From positions 1-64,000 of the IMG/VR virus record IMGVR_UViG_3300042543_000363: a stretch of 64,000 bases of DNA; one strand, given 5' to 3'. Each line of letters starts with the position of its first letter. The stretch's first letter is position 1. Positions 30,273 through 39,253 of the stretch are shown here, piece by piece. The DNA comes from a virus. The position numbers were made by a program, and so were the translations under genes. Under the pieces are notes generated by a model. The model had not been told where the DNA came from and did not search any database. It saw only the letters and a program-made list of their open reading frames with translations.

Positions 30273-30679
30273 TAATTACTTTTCCTTGTCCAAGCAGGAT
30301 TATCAATACCAGGTTTCTTAATTTTACCTCCAGAATTTCTTTGAGCTTCTTGTGATTGTTGACCTACGCCGCCATTACTATCTTCGTGACCCTCTGGCAT
30401 ATCACCACGAGCCAAAGAACCAAGAACAATAGGATATTGCATAGCAGTATCATGAGGTAAATATGTAACTAATACTCTAGAGCCCACTTTTAATCCTGAA
30501 GGCGAAACTCCAATTCTTGACGTTGCAGCTGATGTTATAGGTTGTACTACCATAGCCCATGGAAGTTCTTCGTCTTTGATTGCTTGTTCATCATTATGTT
30601 CGTTATAAATTCTGACTTTAACACGACCTGATTTAGTAGGATCATCTTCAAAATTTCTAACTTCTGCAATATAAAACAT
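30272..30679 (-). CDS. gp5-like OB-fold hub protein
   Basis: 135 aa. The start MFYIAEVRNFEDDPTKSGRVKVRIYNEHND followed by LPWAMVVQPITSA and GLKVGSRVLVTYLPHDTAMQYPIVLGSLARGD is the gp5/VgrG OB-fold that joins the gp27 trimer to the spike. T4 gp5 fuses this domain to lysozyme and beta-helix; here it is a stand-alone protein. It overlaps the gp27-like gene by 1 nt. Confidence 0.82.
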   Translation of the reverse strand: MFYIAEVRNFEDDPTKSGRVKVRIYNEHNDEQAIKDEELPWAMVVQPITSAATSRIGVSPSGLKVGSRVLVTYLPHDTAMQYPIVLGSLARGDMPEGHEDSNGGVGQQSQEAQRNSGGKIKKPGIDNPAWTRKSN

Positions 30680-31935
30680 TATCCCTGACCTCCACCGCCA
30701 CGTTTGAACGACGCCTTAACAACTCTTAATATCATTGTGCAGTTTGGTGGTTCTGCCGCAACCCTATACTTTGTTCTTATAGCAACCACTAGACATTTTC
30801 CATTAAACTGAGATTCACCTTCTTCCCAATTGCTATTAGATTTCTTAGGTATGTCCAGTTCAACCATAGATCCTAAAGTAATTTTAGGGTTATAGTAAAC
30901 TTCTAATTCTGCTGAGTTCTGCGCTAAATGAGCCAAAAATGCTGCTCTTTTTGTTTTGGCCTCAGAAGTTGTATGTTTATCTTTGTTATTCGCTTTATCA
31001 TGTATATATCTTACAGGAGCAGATTTAGCATAAGAAGGAGAACTGTCATAAACTCCTTGATTGTCAGCAAACTTAAATTTATTTCGTTTTTGTGTGTTTG
31101 TTGCAACAACCTTATGAGTTGTTAAATCTACAGCATACTCTTCGGTTTTATCCAATGCTCTTGGGCCAGCATCAAAGTTCTTTGATGGTTTAAACCACAT
31201 TATAGAATTTTGTCTGTCTTGTTGATTTGCCTTAGAAAAATTTAGATTTGTAGTTTGTCTTAATTTGACTACTGGAGACTTCTCGAATAATTCTTCAAAT
31301 GTTTTGAATACATATTTGTGTTCACCATTACTGTCTCCCTGTTGAAAAAGAGCAAATGTAGAAGATTCATATTTCTCTGAAACATGTTCCGTGTTCATTT
31401 TTTTCAATGCATCTAAAGGATGCATTTTAGGAATAACAATTCTACGATTTCCTTTAGTGTCAGCTTTTTCTATTTTTCTTTTGGTCTTAAATCCTTCTTT
31501 AAGGATATGTTCAACAACTTCGCTTGTTTTGCCTTTGAAACTTTTTTCAATATGATTACCCTGAGCATTTAAAAATTCTGGAGAAACACACCTAATATCA
31601 TATTGTTTGTGGTGACCTGAACCGAAATTGTTTTGTGATTGGTCGTTAAGATTTTTATTTTGGAACATTTTGAATTTGAAATTGCCACCGCCACCGGCAC
31701 TAAAAATACTATCATCTCCTGAAAATCTTATTTCAACGTCCTGATCATAAGAACCGTTGATTCTGTTTTGGCCCAATGAATCGGATGGGTCCATAACTCT
31801 GACCTCTCCAACAGGACCATATGGGTTCAATATATCTTCATATACGTTGAATCCAACCAATGAGACCTTTTTGTCCTTGGTTAGTTCCATATTTCCTATT
31901 TTAACATTGGATATCTTAATATCGCCAGCAGCCAT
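30679..31935 (-). CDS. gp27: Baseplate hub protein gp27-like
   Basis: 418 aa, similar to T4 gp27 (391 aa). It starts AAGDIKISNVKIGNMELTKDKKVSLVGFNVYEDILNPYGPVGEVRVMDPSD, the first strand domain of hub proteins. It contains AxExYYNPKITLGSMVELDIPKKS and the closing domain GKCLVVAIRTKYRVAAEPPNCTMILRVVK. gp27 trimers cap the tube and bind the OB-fold protein encoded immediately downstream. Confidence 0.8.
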   Translation of the reverse strand: MAAGDIKISNVKIGNMELTKDKKVSLVGFNVYEDILNPYGPVGEVRVMDPSDSLGQNRINGSYDQDVEIRFSGDDSIFSAGGGGNFKFKMFQNKNLNDQSQNNFGSGHHKQYDIRCVSPEFLNAQGNHIEKSFKGKTSEVVEHILKEGFKTKRKIEKADTKGNRRIVIPKMHPLDALKKMNTEHVSEKYESSTFALFQQGDSNGEHKYVFKTFEELFEKSPVVKLRQTTNLNFSKANQQDRQNSIMWFKPSKNFDAGPRALDKTEEYAVDLTTHKVVATNTQKRNKFKFADNQGVYDSSPSYAKSAPVRYIHDKANNKDKHTTSEAKTKRAAFLAHLAQNSAELEVYYNPKITLGSMVELDIPKKSNSNWEEGESQFNGKCLVVAIRTKYRVAAEPPNCTMILRVVKASFKRGGGGQG

Positions 31936-31936
31936 G

Positions 31937-32812
31937 TTATTCGCTCAATAAATCTGTTAAGTTGTCAACTGCTACTTGTTTCAATCTACTATCCAAAATT
32001 CTGATAGTTTTATTAAATTCATTTTTATCCTCTTCATATTGCAAATAAGTAATTGGCTTCCAATATATTTCTTCATCCACAGGTATATTTGAAGAAACTA
32101 CAGTTGAAGTAGTAAAGACTGTATTCACTGAACTTTCAGAACCATAGATATAGCTGTTTGAAGTTATAGAAACTTCTGCGCTATTTTTATAGACTCCACT
32201 GACATGACATATAGAAACTAAATTATTAGATACTGATAATACCTGACCTCTACCATAGTTTTCAGTATCAAAATTGATATAACAAATTTCGTCTTTGATA
32301 AATGAGGTATTACTAACATTATATTGTACAATTTTATTTGTATTAGTTTTCCAGTCTATTTGTTTTCTTTTATATGACATAGTTTTGCCATTGGTACCGA
32401 TTACAGGCTCCCAATACCTTTGTTGTCCAACGGTCAACGCATTGTATCCACCAATTGTTATTTGATCGCTGTCCGCCCAATTGTTCATATAATGTTTGAC
32501 TTTAGTTTGAGCGTTATAATACGAACCATATTTCTTATCTAGAAAATCAACCATTTCTCTTTCGTGTAAATACCACTCATAATATGGATCTACTATTTTA
32601 TTAACAATGTAAATGATCCAGCTTTTATACTGATCTTCGTAATATCTAGCACTTAGTTGATCTGGTCTCTCGTTATCAGTAATCTCATAAGGATAATACA
32701 CAAATGGTATGTTTTCAATTTTATCTAAAACTGTGACACGTCTAGTAATATCTATAGCCTGATTATTGGCATAGGTGATTACAGGAAATTTGTCGAAATA
32801 TCTTTGTGGCAT
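31937..32812 (-). CDS. gp53: Baseplate wedge protein gp53
   Basis: 291 aa. The N-terminus RYFDKFPVITYANNQAIDITRRVTVLDKI and the segment DQLSARYYEDQYKSWIIYIVNKIVDPYYEWYLHEREM are hallmarks of the T4 gp53 wedge family. gp53 (196 aa in T4) links the wedge to the hub region through a LysM-like domain. The extra length here is C-terminal. Confidence 0.88.
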   Translation of the reverse strand: MPQRYFDKFPVITYANNQAIDITRRVTVLDKIENIPFVYYPYEITDNERPDQLSARYYEDQYKSWIIYIVNKIVDPYYEWYLHEREMVDFLDKKYGSYYNAQTKVKHYMNNWADSDQITIGGYNALTVGQQRYWEPVIGTNGKTMSYKRKQIDWKTNTNKIVQYNVSNTSFIKDEICYINFDTENYGRGQVLSVSNNLVSICHVSGVYKNSAEVSITSNSYIYGSESSVNTVFTTSTVVSSNIPVDEEIYWKPITYLQYEEDKNEFNKTIRILDSRLKQVAVDNLTDLLSE

Positions 32813-32823
32813 TTCTTGCTCTT

Positions 32824-33585
32824 TTATGTAATTTCTTCAGAAGTCCAAAGTTGGATTTCTTTCAATTGTAATGTTAGATTTATTATTGTTGGTGCGCCGC
32901 TTTTAAAGAAAGATGGAGTACCAGAACCATTATAATCTACTTGCACTGAAATGATCGCACATGGCTTCAGTTTAAACAGATACTTTTCTGGCTTAAATGA
33001 GACCAGAGCGATTTTAGGATACTTTTGTAACCCCCAAGCACTACCAATACTAGGTAATGCAGCCTTTTTACATTCTTTTATTATACTCAATAATGTATCA
33101 GATTCGCTTTCGGTATTTGGCGCCAAAGTCCAGCTTAACGTGAATTCTTTGAATCCGGGCCTTTTATACATCATATACATAAATGGACTAACAGTTTCTC
33201 CTCCTTGAGAAATACCTGGCACGCCGGTGCCAAACATTCCACCTATTTCTATGCCAGCAAGACCAGCATTAGCAAGAGTATTTAATTGATTAGCTCCAGG
33301 TAGATAAGAACCAAGTGTAGTTAATCCTTGTTGAATTGCATTAATGCCGCTCCATTCTTCCCATAAAATAACTTCATTATCATTTAATCTTCTAGGGATT
33401 GGTAGTTTGAATCCGCCACCATAAGAGATAGCTCCTAAACCGTTTGATACTAGACTGTATTCATAATTAACAAGACTGATATTCGTGTAAAATCCTCTAT
33501 TAGACTGAATTAAGTCTTCAGGAAATGTTCTTGATTGTCTGTTAAATCTTCCGGGCGGCTGCGGAAAGTTCTGTGTTAGAGCCAT
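32824..33585 (-). CDS. gp48: Tail-tube cap/baseplate protein gp48-like
   Basis: 253 aa. It contains SPFMYMMYKRPGFKEFTLSWTLAPNTESESDTLLSIIKECKKAALPS and GSGTPSFFKSGAPTIINLTLQLKEIQLWTSEE, the tube-like fold of T4 gp48. gp48 starts tail-tube growth on the hub. It is the first gene of the minus-strand baseplate block, with a late-type promoter just upstream. Confidence 0.8.
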   Translation of the reverse strand: MALTQNFPQPPGRFNRQSRTFPEDLIQSNRGFYTNISLVNYEYSLVSNGLGAISYGGGFKLPIPRRLNDNEVILWEEWSGINAIQQGLTTLGSYLPGANQLNTLANAGLAGIEIGGMFGTGVPGISQGGETVSPFMYMMYKRPGFKEFTLSWTLAPNTESESDTLLSIIKECKKAALPSIGSAWGLQKYPKIALVSFKPEKYLFKLKPCAIISVQVDYNGSGTPSFFKSGAPTIINLTLQLKEIQLWTSEEIT

Positions 33586-33603
33586 AGTATCCCTTAATCT
33601 TGT

Positions 33604-33611
33604 AATAAATA
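33604..33611 (+). promoter_or_regulatory. Possible late promoter (AATAAATA) for the gp4 operon
   Basis: AATAAATA is one base from the T4 late consensus. It lies in the 62-nt gap between divergent structural genes, 36 nt before the gp4 start. A matching element on the other strand (33626-33633) faces the opposite way, which fits a back-to-back late promoter pair. Confidence 0.5.
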
Positions 33612-33625
33612 TTACTACTTTACTT

Positions 33626-33633
33626 TATTTATT
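33626..33633 (-). promoter_or_regulatory. Possible late promoter (AATAAATA) for the baseplate block
   Basis: Minus-strand AATAAATA lies about 40 nt upstream of the gp48 start and is one base from the late consensus TATAAATA. No sigma70-like -35/-10 pair was seen in the gap. Confidence 0.5.
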
Positions 33634-33647
33634 TAAACTGTATCAAG

Positions 33648-34094
33648 ATGGCAACATATAAAGGTTACTTTAAACCCATAAACCCTGATAAATACAAAGG
33701 CGATTCTTCAAATATTGTCTACAGAAGTAGATGGGAATTTGTGTATATGGCTAGGCTGGATAAAGATCCAGACGTTATTTGGTGGCAGAGCGAAGAGACT
33801 ATAATTCCTTATAGATCTCCAGTGGACAATAGAGTCCATAGGTATTATCCTGATTTTGTAGTCAGGAAAAAAACTAAAGAAGGTACCAAAACTATAGTAA
33901 TTGAAATAAAACCTTATGCCCAGACTTTACCTCCAACTATTACTGAAGGTAAAAGAAAGTCTCGGAAATATGTTAATGAAGTTATGACTTGGGGTGTAAA
34001 TTCAGCAAAATGGAAAGCTGCCAGAGAATTTTGTAGAGACAGAGGTTATGAATTTGAAATCATAACTGAAAAAGAGCTAGGACTCATGTTTTAA
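33648..34094 (+). CDS. gp4: Head completion protein gp4 (PD-(D/E)XK nuclease fold)
   Basis: 148 aa, the T4 gp4 length (150). It has the TnsA-like nuclease pattern: SRWEFVYMARLDKDPDVIWWQSEE, then RYYPDFVV (PD) and IVIEIKPY (ExK). In T4, gp4 (also called gp50/65) completes packaged heads before tail joining. First gene of the plus-strand late operon. Its stop shares bases with the next start. Confidence 0.88.
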   Translation: MATYKGYFKPINPDKYKGDSSNIVYRSRWEFVYMARLDKDPDVIWWQSEETIIPYRSPVDNRVHRYYPDFVVRKKTKEGTKTIVIEIKPYAQTLPPTITEGKRKSRKYVNEVMTWGVNSAKWKAAREFCRDRGYEFEIITEKELGLMF

Positions 34095-34669
34095 TGCCAA
34101 ATACTTTTAATGATCTTCTGAAAGCCAGTTCCAGGGCTATAGCAGACAAATCAACTACAGCCCAAGATTGGTTTTCTTCCTCTGTCGAAGATCTGAAGGC
34201 AAATAAAACAAAAGCTGATCCTAATAAAATTTTTAGAAAATCATCTATGCCTTTTATAGGCGGAATGTTTCTTTATCTTTATGATCCCAAATACAAAAAC
34301 ACTTTACCGTTTTACGATATGTTTCCACTGACCCTACCAGTTGAAATGTATCTAGATGGTTTTTTAGGAATCAATCTTCATTACCTACCTCCTTTGGCCA
34401 GAATTAAAATATTAAATTCTCTGATAGATTTGACCGATGAAAATAAATATAATAAGAATAAGAGATTAAGTATATCTTATGAGTTTTTAAAAGGTTACTC
34501 TAATCAATTAAAAGGCGTTGAAGGTTGCATAAAAAGATATCTTTTTTCGCACGTTAGAAGTTCTTTTCATGAAGTTGACCCTTCTGACTGGGAAAAGGCT
34601 GCTGTGTTACCGCTTCAAAGATGGAAAATTAATAGTAATAGAAGATATGCTGGTTCACCACCTTACTAG
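34094..34669 (+). CDS. Conserved T4-like protein next to gp4, probably gp2-like DNA end protector
   Basis: 191 aa. The core GGMFLYLYDPKYKNTLPFYDMFPLTLPVEMYLDGFLGINLHYLPPLARIKILNSL is a pattern I recall from T4-like phages beside gp4, where it is often named DNA end protector. The remembered name is the weak point, while conservation and position are good. T4 gp2 is longer (274 aa). It starts on the last A of the gp4 stop codon. Confidence 0.55.
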   Translation: MPNTFNDLLKASSRAIADKSTTAQDWFSSSVEDLKANKTKADPNKIFRKSSMPFIGGMFLYLYDPKYKNTLPFYDMFPLTLPVEMYLDGFLGINLHYLPPLARIKILNSLIDLTDENKYNKNKRLSISYEFLKGYSNQLKGVEGCIKRYLFSHVRSSFHEVDPSDWEKAAVLPLQRWKINSNRRYAGSPPY

Positions 34670-34677
34670 GAAGAAAA

Positions 34678-35343
34678 ATGCCATTTAACATAAACGCCTA
34701 TCAAACAAATTTAAGAGATTTTGGCTATCTAGACAATAATGCATTCTCAGTTTTGATACAAACTCCTCGAGTTTTGTCAAACGCTGTTCTTAGTAATCAG
34801 GGCACTCCTACAGCCATTTATAAAATTGCTAAAAACATGGAGTTCAGAATAGATCAAGTAAGAGCTCCTGGTATTTCTATAATGACAGCGGATATTAATC
34901 GATTTGGTATAGGTCCAACTCAAAAAATGCCAATAAGCGCTCAATTTCAAGAAGTATCTATTTCTATGCTTGGCGATCATTATTGCGAATTTTGGCAATA
35001 TTGGTATCAATGGACTAGAGCTATTTTTCAATATAACGGTTCAACTGCAAATAATTCTACGCCAAATTATACTGCAGATTATAAAGAAAACTATGCCACC
35101 ACTATGGTTATTTTCATTTACGACCATTATGGTAACATAGTTCAAAAAATAAATCTTTTTGACGCCTTTCCTACAGCTATCAGAGAATTTCCTCTCTCTT
35201 GGGGCGATTCAAATCTTCTAAAAATCAATGTCTCTATTGCTTACACAGAATATACAATAGAAAACTCTTCAATACAGCCAACTAATTCACAACAAAGAAC
35301 TAATCTATCATCAGGGACTGCAAGGAGCTCTGTGACAATTTAA
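34678..35343 (+). CDS. Tail-tube-like baseplate junction protein (gp54/gp19 family)
   Basis: 221 aa. It contains MEFRIDQVRAPGISIMTADINRFGIGPTQKMPISAQFQEVSISMLGDHY and VQKINLFDAFPTAIREFPLSWGDSNLLKINVSIAYTEYTIE, the shared fold signature of tail tube gp19 and the cap protein gp54. Between gp4 and gp26 a gp54 role is more likely than the major tube, which is usually next to the sheath gene. An RBS (GGAAG) lies 6 nt before the ATG. Confidence 0.72.
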   Translation: MPFNINAYQTNLRDFGYLDNNAFSVLIQTPRVLSNAVLSNQGTPTAIYKIAKNMEFRIDQVRAPGISIMTADINRFGIGPTQKMPISAQFQEVSISMLGDHYCEFWQYWYQWTRAIFQYNGSTANNSTPNYTADYKENYATTMVIFIYDHYGNIVQKINLFDAFPTAIREFPLSWGDSNLLKINVSIAYTEYTIENSSIQPTNSQQRTNLSSGTARSSVTI

Positions 35344-35358
35344 TAATGGAGTATATTA

Positions 35359-36069
35359 ATGTCATTACCGAAAATTGATTATCCTGTATATAAAATAAAT
35401 GTACCATCTCTGAAAAAAGACTTTCAGTTTAGACCTTTTTTAGTCAAAGAAGAAAAATTATTGTTGATGGCAAAGGAAAGCGATAATTCAGCTGACATCC
35501 TTTCTGCTATTAAACAGGTAGTCAATAATTGTTCCGTTGACCCAAAATTAGATGTTAGCAAACTAGCATTATTTGATCTTGAATACATTTTCTTAAAATT
35601 AAGATCAGTATCAGTTGATAACATAGTAAAGGTATCATATAGAGATTCAGAGGATAAAAAAGTATATGACTTCGAAATCAATTTAGAAGAAGTTAAAGTC
35701 AACTATCCCAAAAAAATGGAAAACAAGATTAAGATAACTCCGCAGTCAGGGATAATCATGAAATATCCTTCAGCTGCGTTATACGATGACAAAGATTTTC
35801 TAAATCTAGAAAAAGATTATATGTTTGAGCTAATTATCAGATGTATCGAATCTATCTATTTTGAAGATCAGATTTATGAATGTAAAGATTATAAAAGAGA
35901 AGAATTGAACGAGTTTCTTGAAAATTTAAATATCAAGACATTTGAACAAGTTCAAAACTTTCTATTAAATGTTCCCAGAATGGAATATAAGATTTTATAC
36001 CAAAACGAACTTGGGAACGATCGGGAAATCGTGTTGTCTTCGTTAAATGATTTTTTTACGTGGCGCTGA
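35359..36069 (+). CDS. gp26: Baseplate hub assembly protein gp26-like
   Basis: 236 aa, near T4 gp26 (208 aa). The N-terminal PKIDYPVYKINVPSLKKDFQFRPFLVKEEKLLLMAKES is the characteristic start of the T4 gp26 family (baseplate hub assembly). The central FELIIRCIESIYFEDQIYECKDYKREELNEFLENL also fits. It overlaps the next gene by 10 nt. Confidence 0.82.
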   Translation: MSLPKIDYPVYKINVPSLKKDFQFRPFLVKEEKLLLMAKESDNSADILSAIKQVVNNCSVDPKLDVSKLALFDLEYIFLKLRSVSVDNIVKVSYRDSEDKKVYDFEINLEEVKVNYPKKMENKIKITPQSGIIMKYPSAALYDDKDFLNLEKDYMFELIIRCIESIYFEDQIYECKDYKREELNEFLENLNIKTFEQVQNFLLNVPRMEYKILYQNELGNDREIVLSSLNDFFTWR

Positions 36070-36242
36070 GTCATAATACGCTATCTAACTATTATGCGAC
36101 TGTATTTTCTTTGGCTCAGCACCATAAATACTCAATTAGTGAAATAGAATCTATGATGCCCTTTGAGAGAGACATATATGTTCAAATGCTAGTCAACTAC
36201 TTGAAAGAAGTAGAAGAAGCTAAAAAGAAAACTAACGGATAA
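36060..36242 (+). CDS. Small hub assembly protein, gp51-like
   Basis: 60 aa, helical. LSNYYATVFSLAQHHKYSISEIESMMPFERDIYVQMLVNYLKEVEE has the pattern of small proteins after gp26 (the hub assembly catalyst gp51 in T4, or tape-measure chaperones elsewhere). It overlaps the gp26 gene by 10 nt and ends 3 nt before the hub hydrolase gene. By position it may be a hub chaperone. Confidence 0.6.
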   Translation: MALSHNTLSNYYATVFSLAQHHKYSISEIESMMPFERDIYVQMLVNYLKEVEEAKKKTNG

Positions 36243-36245
36243 CAA

Positions 36246-38252
36246 ATGGCCATAGAAGCAGAAGAATTATCGGCGATAACTAGAGGCATTAGAAATGCCG
36301 GCATGGAGACTGCAGGCGAGTTTCGTCAAGCAGCCAATGCTAGTAATGCCAATTTAAGTAGAATTGTCAAAGATATTTCTACAACCTTCAAATCACAAAG
36401 AGAAGATATTGCGGATCTTCATAATGTGCTTGAAGAGATGGTTTCAGAGTCTCAGCAAACAGGCAATAAAATTGATAGCCTAAATTCTCTATTCAGAGAG
36501 TCTTTAGAAATTCAAAATTCTATGCGCACTGAAATTAGTAATGTAACCAGAAACACTCGTACTCTTAGTGGTGATATTGAAAGTCTAAATCGCAATATCA
36601 TGAATACTAGCAGCAGTGGTTTGCTAGGAAGTATTACTAATCTAAGTTCGGATTTCGCAAAACAATTAGCCACATTAGGTATTGGCGCTGCAGTTGCTGG
36701 TGGAGGAATGGCAGCGCTTTCAACCGCTGGTGGTGGCGGTGCAATAGGTCCAGGGGTTGGTGAATCTGGAAGCTCTTCAGAAGCAATGTCTTTCTTCCAA
36801 TCAAAAGGTTGGTCAAAAGAACAGGCAGCTGGCATTGTCGGCAATCTCCAAGTAGAATCAGGAAAAAGTTTAAGAACTAATGCTGTGGGTGATAACGGTC
36901 AAGCATACGGAATTGCTCAATGGCATCCAGATAGACAAGCTAAGTTCCAACAAGTAATGGGAATTCCTATTAGACAATCTAACTTTAAACAACAGTTAGA
37001 GTTCGTTCAATGGGAATTAATGAATACTGAAAAACGTGCTGGTCAAATGCTTAAATCTGCTTCTACAGCAATAGAAGCAGCAAGAGCAATCGATTATGGT
37101 TACGAAAGATCAACGCATCAACATTTAGGCCAAAGGATGGCTAATGCTGCAGCGTTAGCTAAAAGTTCGCCGCAAGACAATAAAACAACTTCTACGCCTT
37201 CTGGTGGCACCACCCCAACATCCACTCCAACAGCCACCCCAGTATCAACGCCTGAAGTCATTCCTTCTGCCAACGATCCTCGTACAGAACGTATAGGTAA
37301 AGAAGGCGGCCATGGGCCAATTAGCGGCGTAGCTCATGAAGGTCATGGCCATGGCGAACAAGTTGGCGCTTCTTTGCCTGCAGGAGACGTAGTAGCTCTT
37401 GGACATGCTCTAGAAAAAATGGGAATGCGCATTTCTGAACATCCACAATTTGGTGGTGTAAAACCAGTTCATAAAGGCAAAGCTCATTATGAAGGTAGAG
37501 CAATTGACATCAATTTCGGAGAAGGTAATGTTGAAGCGAGAGATCCTGTTATGGGAGCCAAGTTCGATCAATTAGCCGAACAATTGACTAGACTTGGATA
37601 TAAAGTTTATTGGAGAGAAAGCGGACCATACGCAGCAGCTGGTCATAATAACCATTTACATGCTGAAATACCAAAAGGTGGTGCGCCATCGGTTCCAGAT
37701 ACGTATCAAGTAGCAGGAACCCCAGAACAAAGAGCATTACAAGGTGCAACACCAGCAGTAGGAACTACGACATCTATGGCACCTCCTGCAGCATCACCTA
37801 TGGCGGCTGCAGAACCAGTAGCACAAGCACCCATATCTTCGGGTATCTCAGCTCCTCCAGCTGGCGCAAATATGATGGGTCAAATGATGGGTATGATGCC
37901 AGGAATGATGGGAGGAGGAATTGGTGGTATAGTTGGTATGCTTCTACCAATGATTACATCTGCTATTCAATCTGAATTAGTTTCAACGCCATCGATGCCT
38001 GCATTAAACGCTCAAATGCTCAATCAAGCAGCAGTAACATCTCAAGCAACAGAACAAACAATACAAGAAGCTCAAGGTTCTTTCTTTAATCCTCAAGTTA
38101 ATGTAGAACCAAATAGAATGACTGCTACAAATCAATCAGGGTTTGCTTATAATATGCCAGGAGATATTGAATGGCCAGATTGGGCTAGTATGCTTGGCGG
38201 TAATCATTATGAAGAGATGAAAAATTATAAAAAGAATATGTCTTGGGGTTAA
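36246..38252 (+). CDS. Hub/tail protein with two peptidoglycan hydrolase domains
   Basis: 668 aa. Residues 1-125 are coiled coil. Residues 140-170 form a Gly/Ala hydrophobic stretch. Residues 180-300 match the phage tail lysin fold (MSFFQSKGWSKEQAAGIVGNLQVESG, candidate catalytic Glu204, then AYGIAQWHPDRQAKF). A Pro/Thr linker (310-340) leads to a second domain (375-480) with M15-type metallopeptidase motifs: HYEGRAID at 414-421 and HLH at 470-472. The C-terminus is Met/Gly-rich (MMGQMMGMMPGMMGG). It probably replaces the lysozyme that T4 fuses to gp5 and opens the cell wall during injection. A rho-independent hairpin follows. Confidence 0.8.
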   Translation: MAIEAEELSAITRGIRNAGMETAGEFRQAANASNANLSRIVKDISTTFKSQREDIADLHNVLEEMVSESQQTGNKIDSLNSLFRESLEIQNSMRTEISNVTRNTRTLSGDIESLNRNIMNTSSSGLLGSITNLSSDFAKQLATLGIGAAVAGGGMAALSTAGGGGAIGPGVGESGSSSEAMSFFQSKGWSKEQAAGIVGNLQVESGKSLRTNAVGDNGQAYGIAQWHPDRQAKFQQVMGIPIRQSNFKQQLEFVQWELMNTEKRAGQMLKSASTAIEAARAIDYGYERSTHQHLGQRMANAAALAKSSPQDNKTTSTPSGGTTPTSTPTATPVSTPEVIPSANDPRTERIGKEGGHGPISGVAHEGHGHGEQVGASLPAGDVVALGHALEKMGMRISEHPQFGGVKPVHKGKAHYEGRAIDINFGEGNVEARDPVMGAKFDQLAEQLTRLGYKVYWRESGPYAAAGHNNHLHAEIPKGGAPSVPDTYQVAGTPEQRALQGATPAVGTTTSMAPPAASPMAAAEPVAQAPISSGISAPPAGANMMGQMMGMMPGMMGGGIGGIVGMLLPMITSAIQSELVSTPSMPALNAQMLNQAAVTSQATEQTIQEAQGSFFNPQVNVEPNRMTATNQSGFAYNMPGDIEWPDWASMLGGNHYEEMKNYKKNMSWG

Positions 38253-38259
38253 TAAAAAA

Positions 38260-38281
38260 GGGAGCCAATTTGGCTCCCTCT
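38260..38281 (-). terminator. Bidirectional rho-independent terminator
   Basis: The hairpin GGGAGCC-AATTT-GGCTCCC sits between convergent genes. Read on the minus strand it is followed by TTTTTTA, a good U-run, so it ends gp32 transcripts. On the plus strand it is followed by TCTTCATTTT and may also serve the hub operon. Confidence 0.85.
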
Positions 38282-38286
38282 TCATT

Positions 38287-39192
38287 TTAGTCGTTAGCAA
38301 GTTTCTTAAAAAACTCCAATGACTCATCATCATCATCTTCATCATCAGATGAATACTTTGGCGCATGAGTCGCCTTAAAGGTAGGAGCAGACTCTTCTTC
38401 CTGCCATGGAACTTCAGTGTTCTCCGCTGCCTTACGCTTTGCAGGAGCAGAGTCTTCAGCAAGAACCTTAGACAAACGAGTCTGAAGTTCTTCATAAGAT
38501 TTGAAGTTAGATGGAGCAAGAAATTCCTGAAGTGAATGTTCGCTCTTCCAAACCTTTTCTAGCTCTTCGTCATCCTTAAGAAGTGGACTTGGTTTATCAA
38601 ACTCAGACTTATCGTAATTGCGATAACCCTCGAGATTACGAATCTTCAACTTGAAGTTAGCACCAGCCCAAAGATCAAAAGGATTTACAGCCTCTTCATC
38701 CGCAAACTGTGGCTCCATCGCTTCCTTGAGCTTGTCAAAGATCTTCTTACCGTACTTGTAAAGAAAAACTTTACCCTCATTAGCAGGATTGCCAGAATCG
38801 CTGACAACGTAGATATTGCTGATGAAGTGAAGGCGACGCTTCTGCTTACGAGCAATTTCCTTGTTGGCCTCAATACCGGAGTTCCACAACTTAGAATTAT
38901 ATTCTGAAACTGGGTCATTCTTACCAAGAGTGGTCAGAGAATTCTCAATATACCATCCACCTGGACCCTGGAAACCATGATCAAAGATACGAACGAAAGG
39001 AACGTCTTCGTTAGCTGGTGGAGGAAGAAACCTAATAACAGCATAACCATTACCAGCCTTATCGACTGTTGGCGCCCAGAAACGATCATCGGCACCCTTG
39101 CCTTCGCCGCCTGATAGCTTATTAAGCTCTGATGTTAGGGATTCTAGAGACTTCTTACCTGAAGCTGCTTTGAGGGACTTAAAATCTACCAT
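38287..39192 (-). CDS. gp32: Single-stranded DNA-binding protein gp32
   Basis: 301 aa, the same length as T4 gp32. It has an N-terminal self-association segment (FKSLKAASGKKSLESLTSELNKL), the OB core (DRFWAPTVDKAGNGYAVIRFLPPPANEDVPFVRIFDHGF...GGWYIENSL) and an acidic tail (SSDDEDDDDESLEFFKKLAND) that binds replication partners. There are no cysteines at all, so the zinc site of T4 gp32 (three Cys, one His) is missing. It has its own sigma70-type promoter, and gp59 follows the T4 order. Confidence 0.92.
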   Translation of the reverse strand: MVDFKSLKAASGKKSLESLTSELNKLSGGEGKGADDRFWAPTVDKAGNGYAVIRFLPPPANEDVPFVRIFDHGFQGPGGWYIENSLTTLGKNDPVSEYNSKLWNSGIEANKEIARKQKRRLHFISNIYVVSDSGNPANEGKVFLYKYGKKIFDKLKEAMEPQFADEEAVNPFDLWAGANFKLKIRNLEGYRNYDKSEFDKPSPLLKDDEELEKVWKSEHSLQEFLAPSNFKSYEELQTRLSKVLAEDSAPAKRKAAENTEVPWQEEESAPTFKATHAPKYSSDDEDDDDESLEFFKKLAND

Positions 39193-39253
39193 GTATATTT
39201 CTCCGTATTACAGTGTATAACAATTGTATGTTGGGCATTTGTATCGCCCGCCA

